DNA of 64,000 nt. It comes from CAYXLI01 sp964464925 (GTDB lineage Bacteria; Acidobacteriota; Terriglobia; Bryobacterales; Bryobacteraceae). A model generated the notes under the pieces. That model was given only the letters and a program-made list of their open reading frames with translations, was not told where the DNA came from and made no database searches. Where the stretch lies: positions 62,001 through 126,000 of the forward strand of contig CAYXLI010000005.1 in assembly GCA_964464925.1 (NCBI GenBank). Reading direction: 5' to 3'. Below are positions 35,527 through 43,971 of the stretch, in pieces; position 1 is the stretch's first letter, and every line of letters begins with the position of its first letter. The position numbers and the translations under genes were made by a program.

Positions 35527-36309
35527 CTACCGTGCGTGAGCCTCTTTCTGATTGCTGTAGCGGCGTTCCAGGCTCTCAAACTGGCGGTCGCGGCGGATAC
35601 CCTTCTTGTGCAGCCAGTAGCGCGTGACTACGCGAAGGATGGCCAGTCCATAGATGGTGCTATCGATGAATGACGCCGAGGAGGCTTGCGGGAAGTACCG
35701 GGTCGGGACCGGAATCTCGGCGATCCGGAGGTTGAGATCCACGAACTGCGCCATAATCTCCTGATCGAAAATGAACTTGTCCGAGTTCATCTCGAGGTTC
35801 ACGGATTCCAGGGCGGCCCGGTTGTAGGCGCGATACCCGGTGTGATACTCCGCGAGCTTCAATCCGAAAACGCTGTTTTCCACTTCCGTAAGGAAGCGGT
35901 TGGAGATGAACTTCCACCAGGGCATTCCCTGCTTCATGACGTCTCCGCCGAGCAGCCGGGATCCGAGCACAACATCAGCCTTGCCTTCCTGAATGGGTCT
36001 GATAATTTCAGGCAGCAGCGTTGGGTCGTACTGATAGTCAGGGTGGACCATGACGATGATGTCGGCGCCTGCGCGCAGCGCTTCGCGATAACACGTCTTC
36101 TGGTTCGCACCATAGCCGTAGTTCCGATCATGGACGAATAGTTCCAGCCCGAGCGCGCGTGCGATCTTCGTCGTTTCATCCTTGCTGCCATCATCCACAA
36201 CGATGACGAGATCGACAATGTCGTGGGGCAACTCCGCATAGGTCATGTGGAGAGTCTTAGCGGCGTTGTAGGCCGGCATCACCACAACTACTTTTTCTTT
36301 CTTCGTCAT
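35527..36309 (-). CDS. Glycosyltransferase family 2 (polyprenyl-phosphate sugar synthase-like)
   Basis: A 260-residue soluble GT-A enzyme. Nucleotide-sugar binding motifs are VMPAYNAAKTL near 9-19, IVVDDGSKDET at 36-46 and the metal-binding segment VMVHPDYQYDPTLLP in place of the classic DxD. GSRLLGG and YHTGYRAYNR follow. It resembles dolichyl-phosphate mannose/glucose synthases and may load a sugar onto a lipid carrier for envelope glycans. It sits 9 bases after the methyltransferase gene and 29 before the YihY gene, all on the same strand. Confidence 0.88.
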   Translation of the reverse strand: MTKKEKVVVVMPAYNAAKTLHMTYAELPHDIVDLVIVVDDGSKDETTKIARALGLELFVHDRNYGYGANQKTCYREALRAGADIIVMVHPDYQYDPTLLPEIIRPIQEGKADVVLGSRLLGGDVMKQGMPWWKFISNRFLTEVENSVFGLKLAEYHTGYRAYNRAALESVNLEMNSDKFIFDQEIMAQFVDLNLRIAEIPVPTRYFPQASSASFIDSTIYGLAILRVVTRYWLHKKGIRRDRQFESLERRYSNQKEAHAR

Positions 36310-36318
36310 AATTGGAAC

Positions 36319-37005
36319 CTACTCAGCGGTAATGATGAATTGATATGCGAATAGCTTCTTCCAGACGGCGGCCAAGCCGTAGGATACCGCTTCGGCCGCT
36401 CTTACTGGTAGTGAACTCTCGAGAGACTTAGGAACAGCCAGCCCCACGGGGATGCCGGAACATTGGACCGAGCGGATGCGGAGACCGGCTCCGGCCAACA
36501 ACGCGATCCAACCTTTCCACATGTAGAAACGTACGTGCGTGCGGTCGAACAGCCCCTTGTCGTCCTGCGGGAAGCGCCCCAGGAGAATGTTCAGACGGAA
36601 ATATAGGTTGCCGCTGTTCGGCAGCGACGCGACCAGCTTGCCGCCGGGTTTGATCACGCGGCGAAGTTGCTGAAGCAGGTCTTCGGGGCGGCGAAGATGT
36701 TCGAGGACATCAGCGCACAGGATGTAATCGAACTGCTCGCCTAAGGAGGGCAAGCCGCCCTCCAGATCCGCCTCGATTAAACGGACATTGGAAGGAAACG
36801 CGGCGGAATAGCCGCCGCTCCGTTCCAGGCCGGTCACCTGGTAGCCGCGGGACGCCAGGATGGCGGAAAGATATCCATCGCCGCAGCCCACGTCCAGGAC
36901 AGATGCACCCCTTCCTTCAGCAGGGAATGCGTTCATCAGAAGGGAATGGCTGCTGAACGGGCTCTCTTTTAATTGGTAAACCAGCTCTGCTGCGGCAACG
37001 CTCAC
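36319..37005 (-). CDS. Class I SAM-dependent methyltransferase (Methyltransf_23/UbiE-like)
   Basis: A 228-residue enzyme with SAM-binding motif VLDVGCGDGYLSAIL near 36-50, a second motif ending in LIEADLEG, the DYILCADVLEHLRRPEDLL motif IV and PGGKLVASLPNSGNLYFRLNILLGRF. The last motif, with NSGNLYFR and later GLFDRTHVRFY, is typical of methyltransferases found in glycan and O-antigen clusters. The neighbour GT2 gene supports a role in modifying a glycan. No membrane anchor is seen. Confidence 0.88.
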   Translation of the reverse strand: MSVAAAELVYQLKESPFSSHSLLMNAFPAEGRGASVLDVGCGDGYLSAILASRGYQVTGLERSGGYSAAFPSNVRLIEADLEGGLPSLGEQFDYILCADVLEHLRRPEDLLQQLRRVIKPGGKLVASLPNSGNLYFRLNILLGRFPQDDKGLFDRTHVRFYMWKGWIALLAGAGLRIRSVQCSGIPVGLAVPKSLESSLPVRAAEAVSYGLAAVWKKLFAYQFIITAE

Positions 37006-37427
37006 TCTGGCTATGGTACCTCAGTATCTCCGGAAGGAGTGTTGAAGTCTTTCTCCAGGACAAGTAACAACTTGTAACGGCGCCGGCTCTCCTGAATCAT
37101 TCTTAATGGCGCCTGGTTTGACCTGAGCCGGGCGAATTCGGTACCCTAAAGATTACTGGTAGAGGCGCGGAGGCCATCAGTAGCCGTTGCGAATTCCGGG
37201 TTGCTCCGGGCAGCGGCGAAAGGGGCACAAGCAGTATCCGCCGAAATCCCGGTTGCTAGCATCGGCAAGTGGGGTTGGGGGGCTTCGGTTAAGACCGGCC
37301 CACTGTCATTCGGATCGCCTGATTCGGATGGAGCGCTATCGGGGACGCCAACACTGCTCTGCATTTTCGCGTTTCCTCCCTACGCCTCCATTCTTTCCTT
37401 CGAGCCGGCCCAGCTACCCTAAAGAAC
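37006..37427. other. Intergenic region between the methyltransferase and the DAP operon
   Basis: These 422 bases lie between divergently oriented genes and must carry both promoters. I see a candidate plus-strand promoter at 37118-37147, the word TACCCTAAAGA twice (37142-37152 and just before the dapE-like start near 37417), and a short hairpin ACAAGT-AACA-ACTTGT at 37060-37075. No convincing small gene, riboswitch consensus or RNA gene is recognisable; the open frames here lack codon pattern or ribosome sites. Confidence 0.45.
37118..37147 (+). promoter_or_regulatory. Candidate promoter for the lysine/DAP operon
   Basis: TTGACC at 37118-37123 and TACCCT at 37142-37147, 18 bases apart, oriented toward the DAP operon. 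The -10 match is weak. If used, the leader is about 275 bases long. Confidence 0.3.
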
Positions 37428-38447
37428 ATGGACCCATTTGCATTCACGCGCGCTCTGATCGATATCGAGTCGATCACGGAAAACGAAGAACGTGCCGGGC
37501 AATTCCTCTTCGATTCGTTGAGCGAACTCGCGCGCAGCTATGCAGGGCATGTGGAGAAGATGCCGGTCGCAGACGGGCGCTTTAACGTGTTCGCGCATTT
37601 TGGCGAACCGGTGGTGACGCTCTCGACACACTACGATACGGTCCCACCGTTCTTTCCTTCGCGCGAGGATGACCAGTTCATCTGGGGGCGCGGTGCGTGC
37701 GATACCAAGGGCATCATTGCCGCGATGATCGAGGCCGCAAATCAACTACTGGCAGCGGGCGAGCGCGGGATCGGGCTGCTCTTTGTGGTGGGTGAAGAAC
37801 GCAACAGCTTGGGCGCATATGTGGCGGCAAAGGATCCGCGTGGGTCGAAGTTCCTGATTAATGGCGAGCCGACCGAAAATAAACTGGCGCTCGGCTCGAA
37901 AGGCGCGCTGCGTTACGAGATTCTAGCCAGCGGGCGCATGGCACATTCGGCTTATCCGCACTTGGGCGAATCGGCCATTGAAAAGCTGCTGGACGCGCTC
38001 CAGAAGCTGCGTGCGATGAAGCTGCCCGTCGATCCTGTGCTGGGCGCGAGCACGCTCAATATCGGGACGATTAGCGGAGGGCGCGCTCCCAACGTCATTC
38101 CGGACACGGCGAAGGCGGAAGTGTTCGTGCGCCTGGTGGACGACGGTGAGTCGACGCGTGCGGCGGTACACAGCGCTGTGGCCGGTCTGGCCGAGGCGAA
38201 GGAAGTACTTTGGATTCCGGCAATCCGATTGGGTTCCCTGGACGGATTTGAAACGGCCGTAATGGCGTACACAACAGATATTCCCGCCTTCGCCGGAGCA
38301 TGGGGACAACCGTTCCTGTTCGGGCCCGGCAGCATACATGTGGCGCATACAAGTGAAGAACGGATCCCCAAAAAGGAGTTGCTCGAGGCGATCGAGGTCT
38401 ACAAGCAACTGGTACGCAGGTTAAAGGATCATGGCAAACAAAATTGA
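37428..38447 (+). CDS. dapE: M20-family amidohydrolase, succinyl-diaminopimelate desuccinylase-like
   Basis: A 339-residue zinc hydrolase. Metal and catalytic residues are visible: His68 and Asp70 (STHYDT), Asp92 (GRGACDTKG), the Glu123-Glu124 pair (VGEERN), Glu147 (GEPTE) and a late His in HVAHTSEE. As first gene of an operon with asd, lysC, dapB, dapA and dapD it very likely removes succinate from N-succinyl-LL-diaminopimelate. Its DapD partner makes the succinylated intermediate, which supports this. The length is slightly short for DapE (about 375), and LysK/ArgE-like use cannot be excluded. Its last 17 bases overlap asd. Confidence 0.82.
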   Translation: MDPFAFTRALIDIESITENEERAGQFLFDSLSELARSYAGHVEKMPVADGRFNVFAHFGEPVVTLSTHYDTVPPFFPSREDDQFIWGRGACDTKGIIAAMIEAANQLLAAGERGIGLLFVVGEERNSLGAYVAAKDPRGSKFLINGEPTENKLALGSKGALRYEILASGRMAHSAYPHLGESAIEKLLDALQKLRAMKLPVDPVLGASTLNIGTISGGRAPNVIPDTAKAEVFVRLVDDGESTRAAVHSAVAGLAEAKEVLWIPAIRLGSLDGFETAVMAYTTDIPAFAGAWGQPFLFGPGSIHVAHTSEERIPKKELLEAIEVYKQLVRRLKDHGKQN

Positions 38448-39480
38448 AGTTGGAGTCTTAGGCGCCACCGGCATGGTGGGTCAGCATTTCGTGAAGTTTC
38501 TGCAGGGTCACCCGTGGTTCGATCTGACATGGGTGGGCGCAAGCGACCGGTCCGCGGGCAAGAAGTATGCAGAGGCGACTAGCTGGCGCCTGGATGGCGC
38601 AATGCCGGAGACCATCGCGGGGCTGACTGTAAACGAATGCAAGCCCGGAAATACGCCGAAGCTAGTGTTCTCGGCCATGGATGCCTCGGTGGCAACCGAG
38701 ATTGAACGTGCATTCGCCGATGCTGGACACATCGTCGTCTCCAACTCCCGGAACCATCGAATGGAACCCGATGTACCGTTGCTGGTGCCGGAGATCAATG
38801 CGGATCACCTGAAGCTGATCGCGAAGCAGCGTGCGGATCGGGGATGGAAGGGCGGCATCGCGACGAATCCGAACTGTTCTACCATCGTGCTGACCATGGC
38901 GCTTGCTCCCCTGAAGCAGTTCGGGATACAGCGCGTGATTGTCACCACGATGCAGGCGATTTCGGGCGCGGGCTATCCGGGCGTGGCATCGATGGACATC
39001 AACGCCAACGTGATTCCGTATATCGGCGGCGAAGAAGAAAAGATGCAGCAGGAGACACAGAAGATCCTCGGTGACCTGAACGGCTCGGGCGTCGAAATGC
39101 TGCCGGCGAAAGTGAGTGCGCATTGCAATCGCGTGCCGGTAGTGGACGGCCACATGGTGGCGATCAGCGTGGAGTTCAGCCGGAAGCCGACGCTCGCCGA
39201 AGTGCGCGCTGCATTCGACAATTACAGGTCTGTTCCGCAGGAGCGGAATCTCCCGAGCGCGCCGCCACGGCCTGTCATCTACATGGAGCAGCAGGACCGG
39301 CCACAGCCGCGGCGCGACGTAGAGCGCGAAAACGGCATGGCTGTCTTTGTCGGCCGTCTGCGCGAATGCCCTGTGTTCGATTACAAATTCTTGGCCTGCG
39401 GGCACAACACTGTGCGAGGCGCTGCCGGCGCGGCTGTGCTAAATGCGGAATTGATGAAGACTGAGGGGTATCTCGACTGA
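38431..39480 (+). CDS. asd: Aspartate-semialdehyde dehydrogenase, archaeal/fungal type
   Basis: Reduces aspartyl phosphate to aspartate semialdehyde with NADPH, the second step of lysine and threonine synthesis. The 349-residue protein has GATGMVG at 11-17, the catalytic Cys149 in TNPNCSTIV, QAISGAGYPG and a final HNTVRGAAGAAVLNAEL. This matches the archaeal/yeast branch of ASADH rather than the usual enterobacterial type. Its TGA and the ATG of lysC share a base (39480), giving tight coupling. The start overlaps the dapE-like gene by 17 bases. Confidence 0.94.
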   Translation: MANKIEVGVLGATGMVGQHFVKFLQGHPWFDLTWVGASDRSAGKKYAEATSWRLDGAMPETIAGLTVNECKPGNTPKLVFSAMDASVATEIERAFADAGHIVVSNSRNHRMEPDVPLLVPEINADHLKLIAKQRADRGWKGGIATNPNCSTIVLTMALAPLKQFGIQRVIVTTMQAISGAGYPGVASMDINANVIPYIGGEEEKMQQETQKILGDLNGSGVEMLPAKVSAHCNRVPVVDGHMVAISVEFSRKPTLAEVRAAFDNYRSVPQERNLPSAPPRPVIYMEQQDRPQPRRDVERENGMAVFVGRLRECPVFDYKFLACGHNTVRGAAGAAVLNAELMKTEGYLD

Positions 39481-40862
39481 TGATCGTCATGAAGTTTGGC
39501 GGAACCTCCGTTGAGTCCGCCGCTGCCATCCAGCGTGTCGCCTCCATCGTAAAGGCGCGCGCCGATCGTCATCCCGTGGTGGTCGTCTCCGCCATGGGGA
39601 AAACGACGAATAAGCTCCTGGCCATTGCGAATGATGCGGTGAACGGCAACCGCAAGGCGGCTCTGGAGCTGCTGTGCGAGTTGCATCACGACCATTTGCG
39701 CGAGGCCAAGGCCGTACTGGCTTCTGCCCAGCTCGAAGCAATCATCGACGCGCATTTCAAAGAACTCGAAGAGCTCGTCAAGGGTCTCGCGGTGTTGGGC
39801 GAGTTGACGCCGCGTTCCATCGATGCAATCTCCAGTTACGGCGAGCGACTGTCGAGCGTGATTGTGGCCGCCGCATTCGATGCATCCGGATTGCCTGCCG
39901 CGCAAGTGGACGCGCGCGACTACATCGTGACCGACCGGCGGCACACGCAGGCCGCGCCGTTGTTTGAAGAGACTTACAAGCGGCTGGCAAGCGCCATTCC
40001 AGCGAAGGCTCGCGAGCGCGTGGTGGTGATGAGCGGCTTTATCGGTTCGACTGAGGATGGCACCACGACAACACTCGGGCGCGGGGGGTCGGACTATACG
40101 GCCGCGATCGTGGGCGCGGGCATCGATGCCGAAGAGATCCAGATCTGGACCGACGTGGATGGCATGCTCTCCGCCGATCCGCGTGTAATTTCGGGCGGAC
40201 ACCGGCTGAAGGTCATCTCGTTCGCCGAAGCAGCCGAGTTGGCGTATTTCGGGGCGAAGGTGCTGCACCCGGCGACCGTTGTTCCCGCCATGGAGAAGAA
40301 CATTCCTGTGCTCATTCTGAACTCGCGCCGCCCTGAAGTGGAAGGGACGCGGATCGTGAGTGAGACGGTGTATTCCGCGAATCCGGTGAAGTCCATCTCA
40401 TGCAAGAGAAACATCTCCTTGCTGAATGTACACTCGACGCGCATGCTGATGGCGTATGGTTTCCTGAACCGTATTTTTGAAGTTTTTGCCAAGTATGAGG
40501 TCGCGGTGGACATGCTGGCCACCAGCGAAGTGTCGGTTTCTCTGACTGTGGATAATGCGCAGCAACTTCCGGATGTGGTCGAGCGGTTGCGCGAGTTCGC
40601 TGAGGTGACAGTGGAAGAACAGCAGTCGATCATCTGCCTGGTAGGCGAAAACATCCGCTACACGCCGGGGGTTGCCGCGCGCGCGTTCAAGGCGCTGGAG
40701 CCGGTGAATATTCGCATGATCTCTCAGGGTGCGTCGGTTTTGAACCTTGGCTTCGTCGTCGCGGACTCCGATGTAGTGAAGGCTGTCGATCTGCTGCATC
40801 GCGAATTTTTCTCAACCGTCGATCCGGAAGTGTTCGAAGAGGCTGCCGTCACGGCGAAATGA
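39480..40862 (+). CDS. lysC: Aspartate kinase (LysC/class III type)
   Basis: Phosphorylates aspartate to open the aspartate pathway. The 460-residue protein starts with MKFGGTSVES (Met4 is an equally good start), carries GRGGSDYTAA and DVDGMLSADPR in the kinase domain, and ends with two ACT domains (from about 310: SISCKRNISLLNVHS... and SIICLVGENI...). The ACT pair implies feedback control by lysine or threonine. It is monofunctional: no homoserine dehydrogenase part is attached. Its TGA overlaps the dapB ATG by four bases. Confidence 0.95.
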   Translation: MIVMKFGGTSVESAAAIQRVASIVKARADRHPVVVVSAMGKTTNKLLAIANDAVNGNRKAALELLCELHHDHLREAKAVLASAQLEAIIDAHFKELEELVKGLAVLGELTPRSIDAISSYGERLSSVIVAAAFDASGLPAAQVDARDYIVTDRRHTQAAPLFEETYKRLASAIPAKARERVVVMSGFIGSTEDGTTTTLGRGGSDYTAAIVGAGIDAEEIQIWTDVDGMLSADPRVISGGHRLKVISFAEAAELAYFGAKVLHPATVVPAMEKNIPVLILNSRRPEVEGTRIVSETVYSANPVKSISCKRNISLLNVHSTRMLMAYGFLNRIFEVFAKYEVAVDMLATSEVSVSLTVDNAQQLPDVVERLREFAEVTVEEQQSIICLVGENIRYTPGVAARAFKALEPVNIRMISQGASVLNLGFVVADSDVVKAVDLLHREFFSTVDPEVFEEAAVTAK

Positions 40863-41551
40863 AAATAGCCCTGATTGGATATGGCAAGATGGGCAAGCTG
40901 ATCGAACAGCTTGCGCCCGAGTACGGTTGTGAAGTCGCGTTGCGGCTCGATGAGAACAACAATGCCAACTTCGAAGGCCTGACGTCTGCGAAGTTCGAGG
41001 GCATCGACGTTGCCATCGAGTTTTCGATTCCGCATGCAACGGTCGAAAACGTGGAGCGGCTGGCCGCTCTGGGCGTGAACACGGTAATCGGTACGACTGG
41101 ATGGCTGGCGGACATGCCGCGCGTAAAGACGGCCGTGGAGAAATACAAAGTCGGCGTTGTCTGGAGTCCCAACTTCTCGATAGGCGTGAATGTCTTCTTT
41201 CGCCTTGTGAACGAGGCGGCTCGACTGTTGGCGAACGAGAAGGAATACGGCGCATGGGCCTGGGAGATTCATCACGACACCAAGAAGGATGCGCCTTCCG
41301 GCACTCTACTGAAACTAGCCGACGAGATGAAAAAGGCGGGCTACAGCCGCAACATCGACGTTAGTTCCAATCGCGCCGGACGCCATCCCGGCACCCATGA
41401 GATCGGATTCGATTCGAGTGCGGATACCATAACCTTGAGGCATGCGGCGCGAAGCCGCGAAGGATTTGCGCGCGGAGCGCTGAAGGCCGCGCAGTGGATC
41501 CAGGGCAAGACAGGTTTATACGAATTCAGCGAGACTCTGTTCACCAGGTGA
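40859..41551 (+). CDS. dapB: 4-hydroxy-tetrahydrodipicolinate reductase, short form
   Basis: Reduces the dapA product to tetrahydrodipicolinate. The 230-residue protein shows the nucleotide-binding GYGKMG at 7-12, GTTGW at 78-82 and the family signature EIHHDTKKDAPSGT, with His138-His139 and the Lys after Asp140 as catalytic residues. The usual DapB is 250-270 residues; the short N-terminal region here resembles Bacteroidota-type enzymes. ATGA overlap with lysC, and dapA starts 8 bases downstream after a strong Shine-Dalgarno. Confidence 0.94.
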   Translation: MKIALIGYGKMGKLIEQLAPEYGCEVALRLDENNNANFEGLTSAKFEGIDVAIEFSIPHATVENVERLAALGVNTVIGTTGWLADMPRVKTAVEKYKVGVVWSPNFSIGVNVFFRLVNEAARLLANEKEYGAWAWEIHHDTKKDAPSGTLLKLADEMKKAGYSRNIDVSSNRAGRHPGTHEIGFDSSADTITLRHAARSREGFARGALKAAQWIQGKTGLYEFSETLFTR

Positions 41552-41559
41552 GGTGGTAC

Positions 41560-42441
41560 ATGTTTACAGGCTGCGGGACTGCACTGGTCACGCCCTTTCT
41601 AGAAGACGGCTCGCTGGACGAGCAGACGCTGCGCGCATTGGTGCGGCGGCAGATTTCGGAAGGTATCAACTTCCTGGTTCCGTGCGGCACCACGGGCGAG
41701 AACCCGACGCTAAGCCGCGACGAGCATCTGCGCGTCATTCAGATCACAGTGGAAGAGGCCAAGGGCAAAGTGCCTGTAGTCGGCGGAGCCGGTGGGTATA
41801 ACACTGCTGAGGTAATCGAACTCGCGCAGGAAGTGCAGCGGCTTGGCGTCGACGGCCTGCTGAGCGTGACGCCCTATTACAATAAGCCCACTCAGGAAGG
41901 GCTCTATCAGCACTTCAAAGCGGTCGCGACGGCCGTGCACACACCGGTCATCGTCTACAGCGTGCAGGGGCGCACGGGCGTGAACGTGGAACCGGGGACA
42001 CTGAAGCGCCTGGCGAACGACTTCGAAAACATCGTAGCCGTGAAGGAAGCTTCGGGAAACATTTCACAGATCGGCGCGGTATGCGCCCAGATGCCGGAAC
42101 GGTTCAAGGTCTTGTCCGGCGATGATTCGATTACGCTTCCGCTGGTGGCTCTGGGCGGTCATGGGTTGATCTCAGTCGCCTCGAATCTCATTCCGCGGCA
42201 GATGACCGATTTGACCCAGGCGGCGATGCGCGGCGATTTCGCAACGGCTCGCAAGCTGCAGAGGCAGTGGTTGCCATTGATGGACGTGAACTTTATCGAG
42301 TCGAATCCGCAGCCGGTAAAGGCCGCAATGGCGCTGATGGGACTCTTGAAGCCGGTGTGGCGGCTGCCGATGGTTGCGCCGCAGGCGGCAAGCGTGACAA
42401 AAATCAAAGAGGTGCTGAACGGGGCGGGACTGCTCGGATGA
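41560..42441 (+). CDS. dapA: 4-hydroxy-tetrahydrodipicolinate synthase
   Basis: Condenses pyruvate with aspartate semialdehyde through a Lys Schiff base. The 293-residue TIM barrel has GTTGE at 43-47, Tyr133 (VIVYSVQGRTG), Arg138 and the Schiff-base Lys162 in VAVKEASGN. The start ATG at 41560 follows AGGTGAGG and gives the standard length, though the frame is open further upstream inside dapB. The protein also has DLTQAAMRGDFATARKLQ near the C-terminus. Its TGA overlaps the ATG of dapD by four bases. Confidence 0.95.
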   Translation: MFTGCGTALVTPFLEDGSLDEQTLRALVRRQISEGINFLVPCGTTGENPTLSRDEHLRVIQITVEEAKGKVPVVGGAGGYNTAEVIELAQEVQRLGVDGLLSVTPYYNKPTQEGLYQHFKAVATAVHTPVIVYSVQGRTGVNVEPGTLKRLANDFENIVAVKEASGNISQIGAVCAQMPERFKVLSGDDSITLPLVALGGHGLISVASNLIPRQMTDLTQAAMRGDFATARKLQRQWLPLMDVNFIESNPQPVKAAMALMGLLKPVWRLPMVAPQAASVTKIKEVLNGAGLLG

Positions 42442-43274
42442 TCGAATTGAAAACGGAGTTGCAGGCGGCTCTTCAGGCGCCGGTTACGGAAGATAGTTTT
42501 CGCATTTTTCAACGATTCAAAGCTGCTCTGAATGCAGGCGAGGTGCGCGCAGCGGAGCCGGACGCATCGGCGCCGAGCGGATGGCGCGTGAACGCTTGGG
42601 TGAAGCAGGGGATTCTCTTCGGCTTCAAGCTAGGCGCCATTGTCGACATGTCGATTGACGCCACCCGGCAGCCTTTCTTAGATAAGTCCACTTATCCGGT
42701 GAAGCAGTTTGGTCCGGCAAATGGCGTGCGCATCGTGCCTGGCGGTTCGAGCATCCGCGACGGCTGCTACGTCGGCAAGGGCGTGACCTGCATGCCGCCG
42801 ATGTACATCAACGCCGGCGCATATGTGGGCGACGGCACCATGGTCGATTCGCATGCTCTGGTGGGCTCGTGCGCCCAGATCGGCGCGCGTGTGCACATTT
42901 CGGCGGCTTCGCAGATCGGCGGCGTGCTGGAGCCGGTGGGTGCCCTGCCCGTTGTGATCGAAGACGATGTGCTGGTCGGTGGGAATTGTGGCGTGTACGA
43001 AGGAACGGTTGTTAAACGCGGAGCCGTTCTCGGCACCGGAACGATTCTGAATCGATCCACCCCGGTGTATGACATCGTCCGCGGGGAAGTGTACTCCGCC
43101 ACGGAGGACCAGCCTCTTGTCGTGCCGGAGAATGCCGTTGTTGTCGCCGGCTCGCGGCCTATCTCGAAGGGCAAGGGACAGGAGTGGGGCATCTCGCTCT
43201 ACACGCCCGTGATCGTGAAGTATCGCGATTCGAAGACGGATTCGAAGATTCAGTTGGAAGACTTGCTGCGCTGA
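42438..43274 (+). CDS. dapD: Tetrahydrodipicolinate N-succinyltransferase
   Basis: Transfers succinate from succinyl-CoA to tetrahydrodipicolinate. The 278-residue protein has an N-terminal helical domain with WRVNAWVKQGIL, then a left-handed beta helix of hexapeptide repeats (GSSIRDGCYVGKGV, NAGAYVGDGTMVDSHALVGSCAQIGARVHISAASQIGGVLEP). The VIEDDVLVGGNCGVYEG segment is typical of DapD. Start ATG 42438 overlaps the dapA stop. This fixes the pathway as the succinylase variant. It is the last gene of the operon and converges with the glycosyltransferase at 43282. Confidence 0.95.
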   Translation: MIELKTELQAALQAPVTEDSFRIFQRFKAALNAGEVRAAEPDASAPSGWRVNAWVKQGILFGFKLGAIVDMSIDATRQPFLDKSTYPVKQFGPANGVRIVPGGSSIRDGCYVGKGVTCMPPMYINAGAYVGDGTMVDSHALVGSCAQIGARVHISAASQIGGVLEPVGALPVVIEDDVLVGGNCGVYEGTVVKRGAVLGTGTILNRSTPVYDIVRGEVYSATEDQPLVVPENAVVVAGSRPISKGKGQEWGISLYTPVIVKYRDSKTDSKIQLEDLLR

Positions 43275-43281
43275 AGCTGAG

Positions 43282-43971
43282 CTACGCGCGGGCCCGCACC
43301 GGCCCATACCACTTAGCCAGAGTCACCGGCGACACTCCGGCCCAGTACAGCAGCTGCAGGGCAGACCAGAAAGCGAACATCCCGGCGAAATTGCGGGATT
43401 CAAACCGGCGGGATGACGTCACAAGCGCGCAGTCCAGATGTACGAACTTGCCCAGCGGGCGGACGCGCCGCAGCAGGTCGAGATCTTCGAACAGCGGGTG
43501 GTTGCCAAATCCTCCGCACGCCTTATACGCCGTCCCGCGCACGAAGATGCCGGAGTCCCCGTAGCACAAACCGATTTTTCTGAGGTGTGGATAGATACGC
43601 GTGAGTTGGCTCGCTCCTCCGCTTGTGCCGTCGAATCGTAAGGCGAAATTGCCGGCAACCACTGAGGGATCCGCCAACGCCCTGACGATCGCCTCTCCAG
43701 ATTCCGTTGGCGCGATGGTGTCGGCATGTAGGAACCACAACACGTCCCCGATAGCGGCCTGCGCACCGGCGTGCATTTGAGCTCCCCGGTTCGCGGCGCT
43801 CCGGACTACGCGCACGCCCTTGCGCTCTGCTACCGGGCACGTCGCGTCGGAACTTCCGCCGTCGGCCACAAGGATTTCGCAGATCCCGGTTACCCGCTGT
43901 ACCGATTCGAGAGTCCGCTCAATCGCCACTTCTTCATTCAATGTCGGAATGACGATTGAGATTCGCATCAT
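43282..43971 (-). CDS. Glycosyltransferase family 2 of the arsenosugar-biosynthesis type (TIGR04283-like)
   Basis: A 229-residue soluble GT2 enzyme. It shows ISIVIPTLNEE at 4-14, ILVADGGSSDATCPVA, VLWFLHADTIAPTE (the HADT metal motif) and YGDSGIFVRGTAYKACGGFGNHPLFEDLDLLRR, a pattern specific to the group named after arsenosugar biosynthesis glycosyltransferases. Proteins of this group also occur where no arsenic genes exist, so the substrate is open. The start ATG overlaps the stop of the nucleoside hydrolase gene by four bases. No arsM or radical-SAM arsS gene is in the window. Confidence 0.87.
   Translation of the reverse strand: MMRISIVIPTLNEEVAIERTLESVQRVTGICEILVADGGSSDATCPVAERKGVRVVRSAANRGAQMHAGAQAAIGDVLWFLHADTIAPTESGEAIVRALADPSVVAGNFALRFDGTSGGASQLTRIYPHLRKIGLCYGDSGIFVRGTAYKACGGFGNHPLFEDLDLLRRVRPLGKFVHLDCALVTSSRRFESRNFAGMFAFWSALQLLYWAGVSPVTLAKWYGPVRARA

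Noticed and set aside
37187..37585. A 132-codon open frame at the start of the lysine operon
   Set aside because: It overlaps the dapE-like gene in another frame and lacks codon support.
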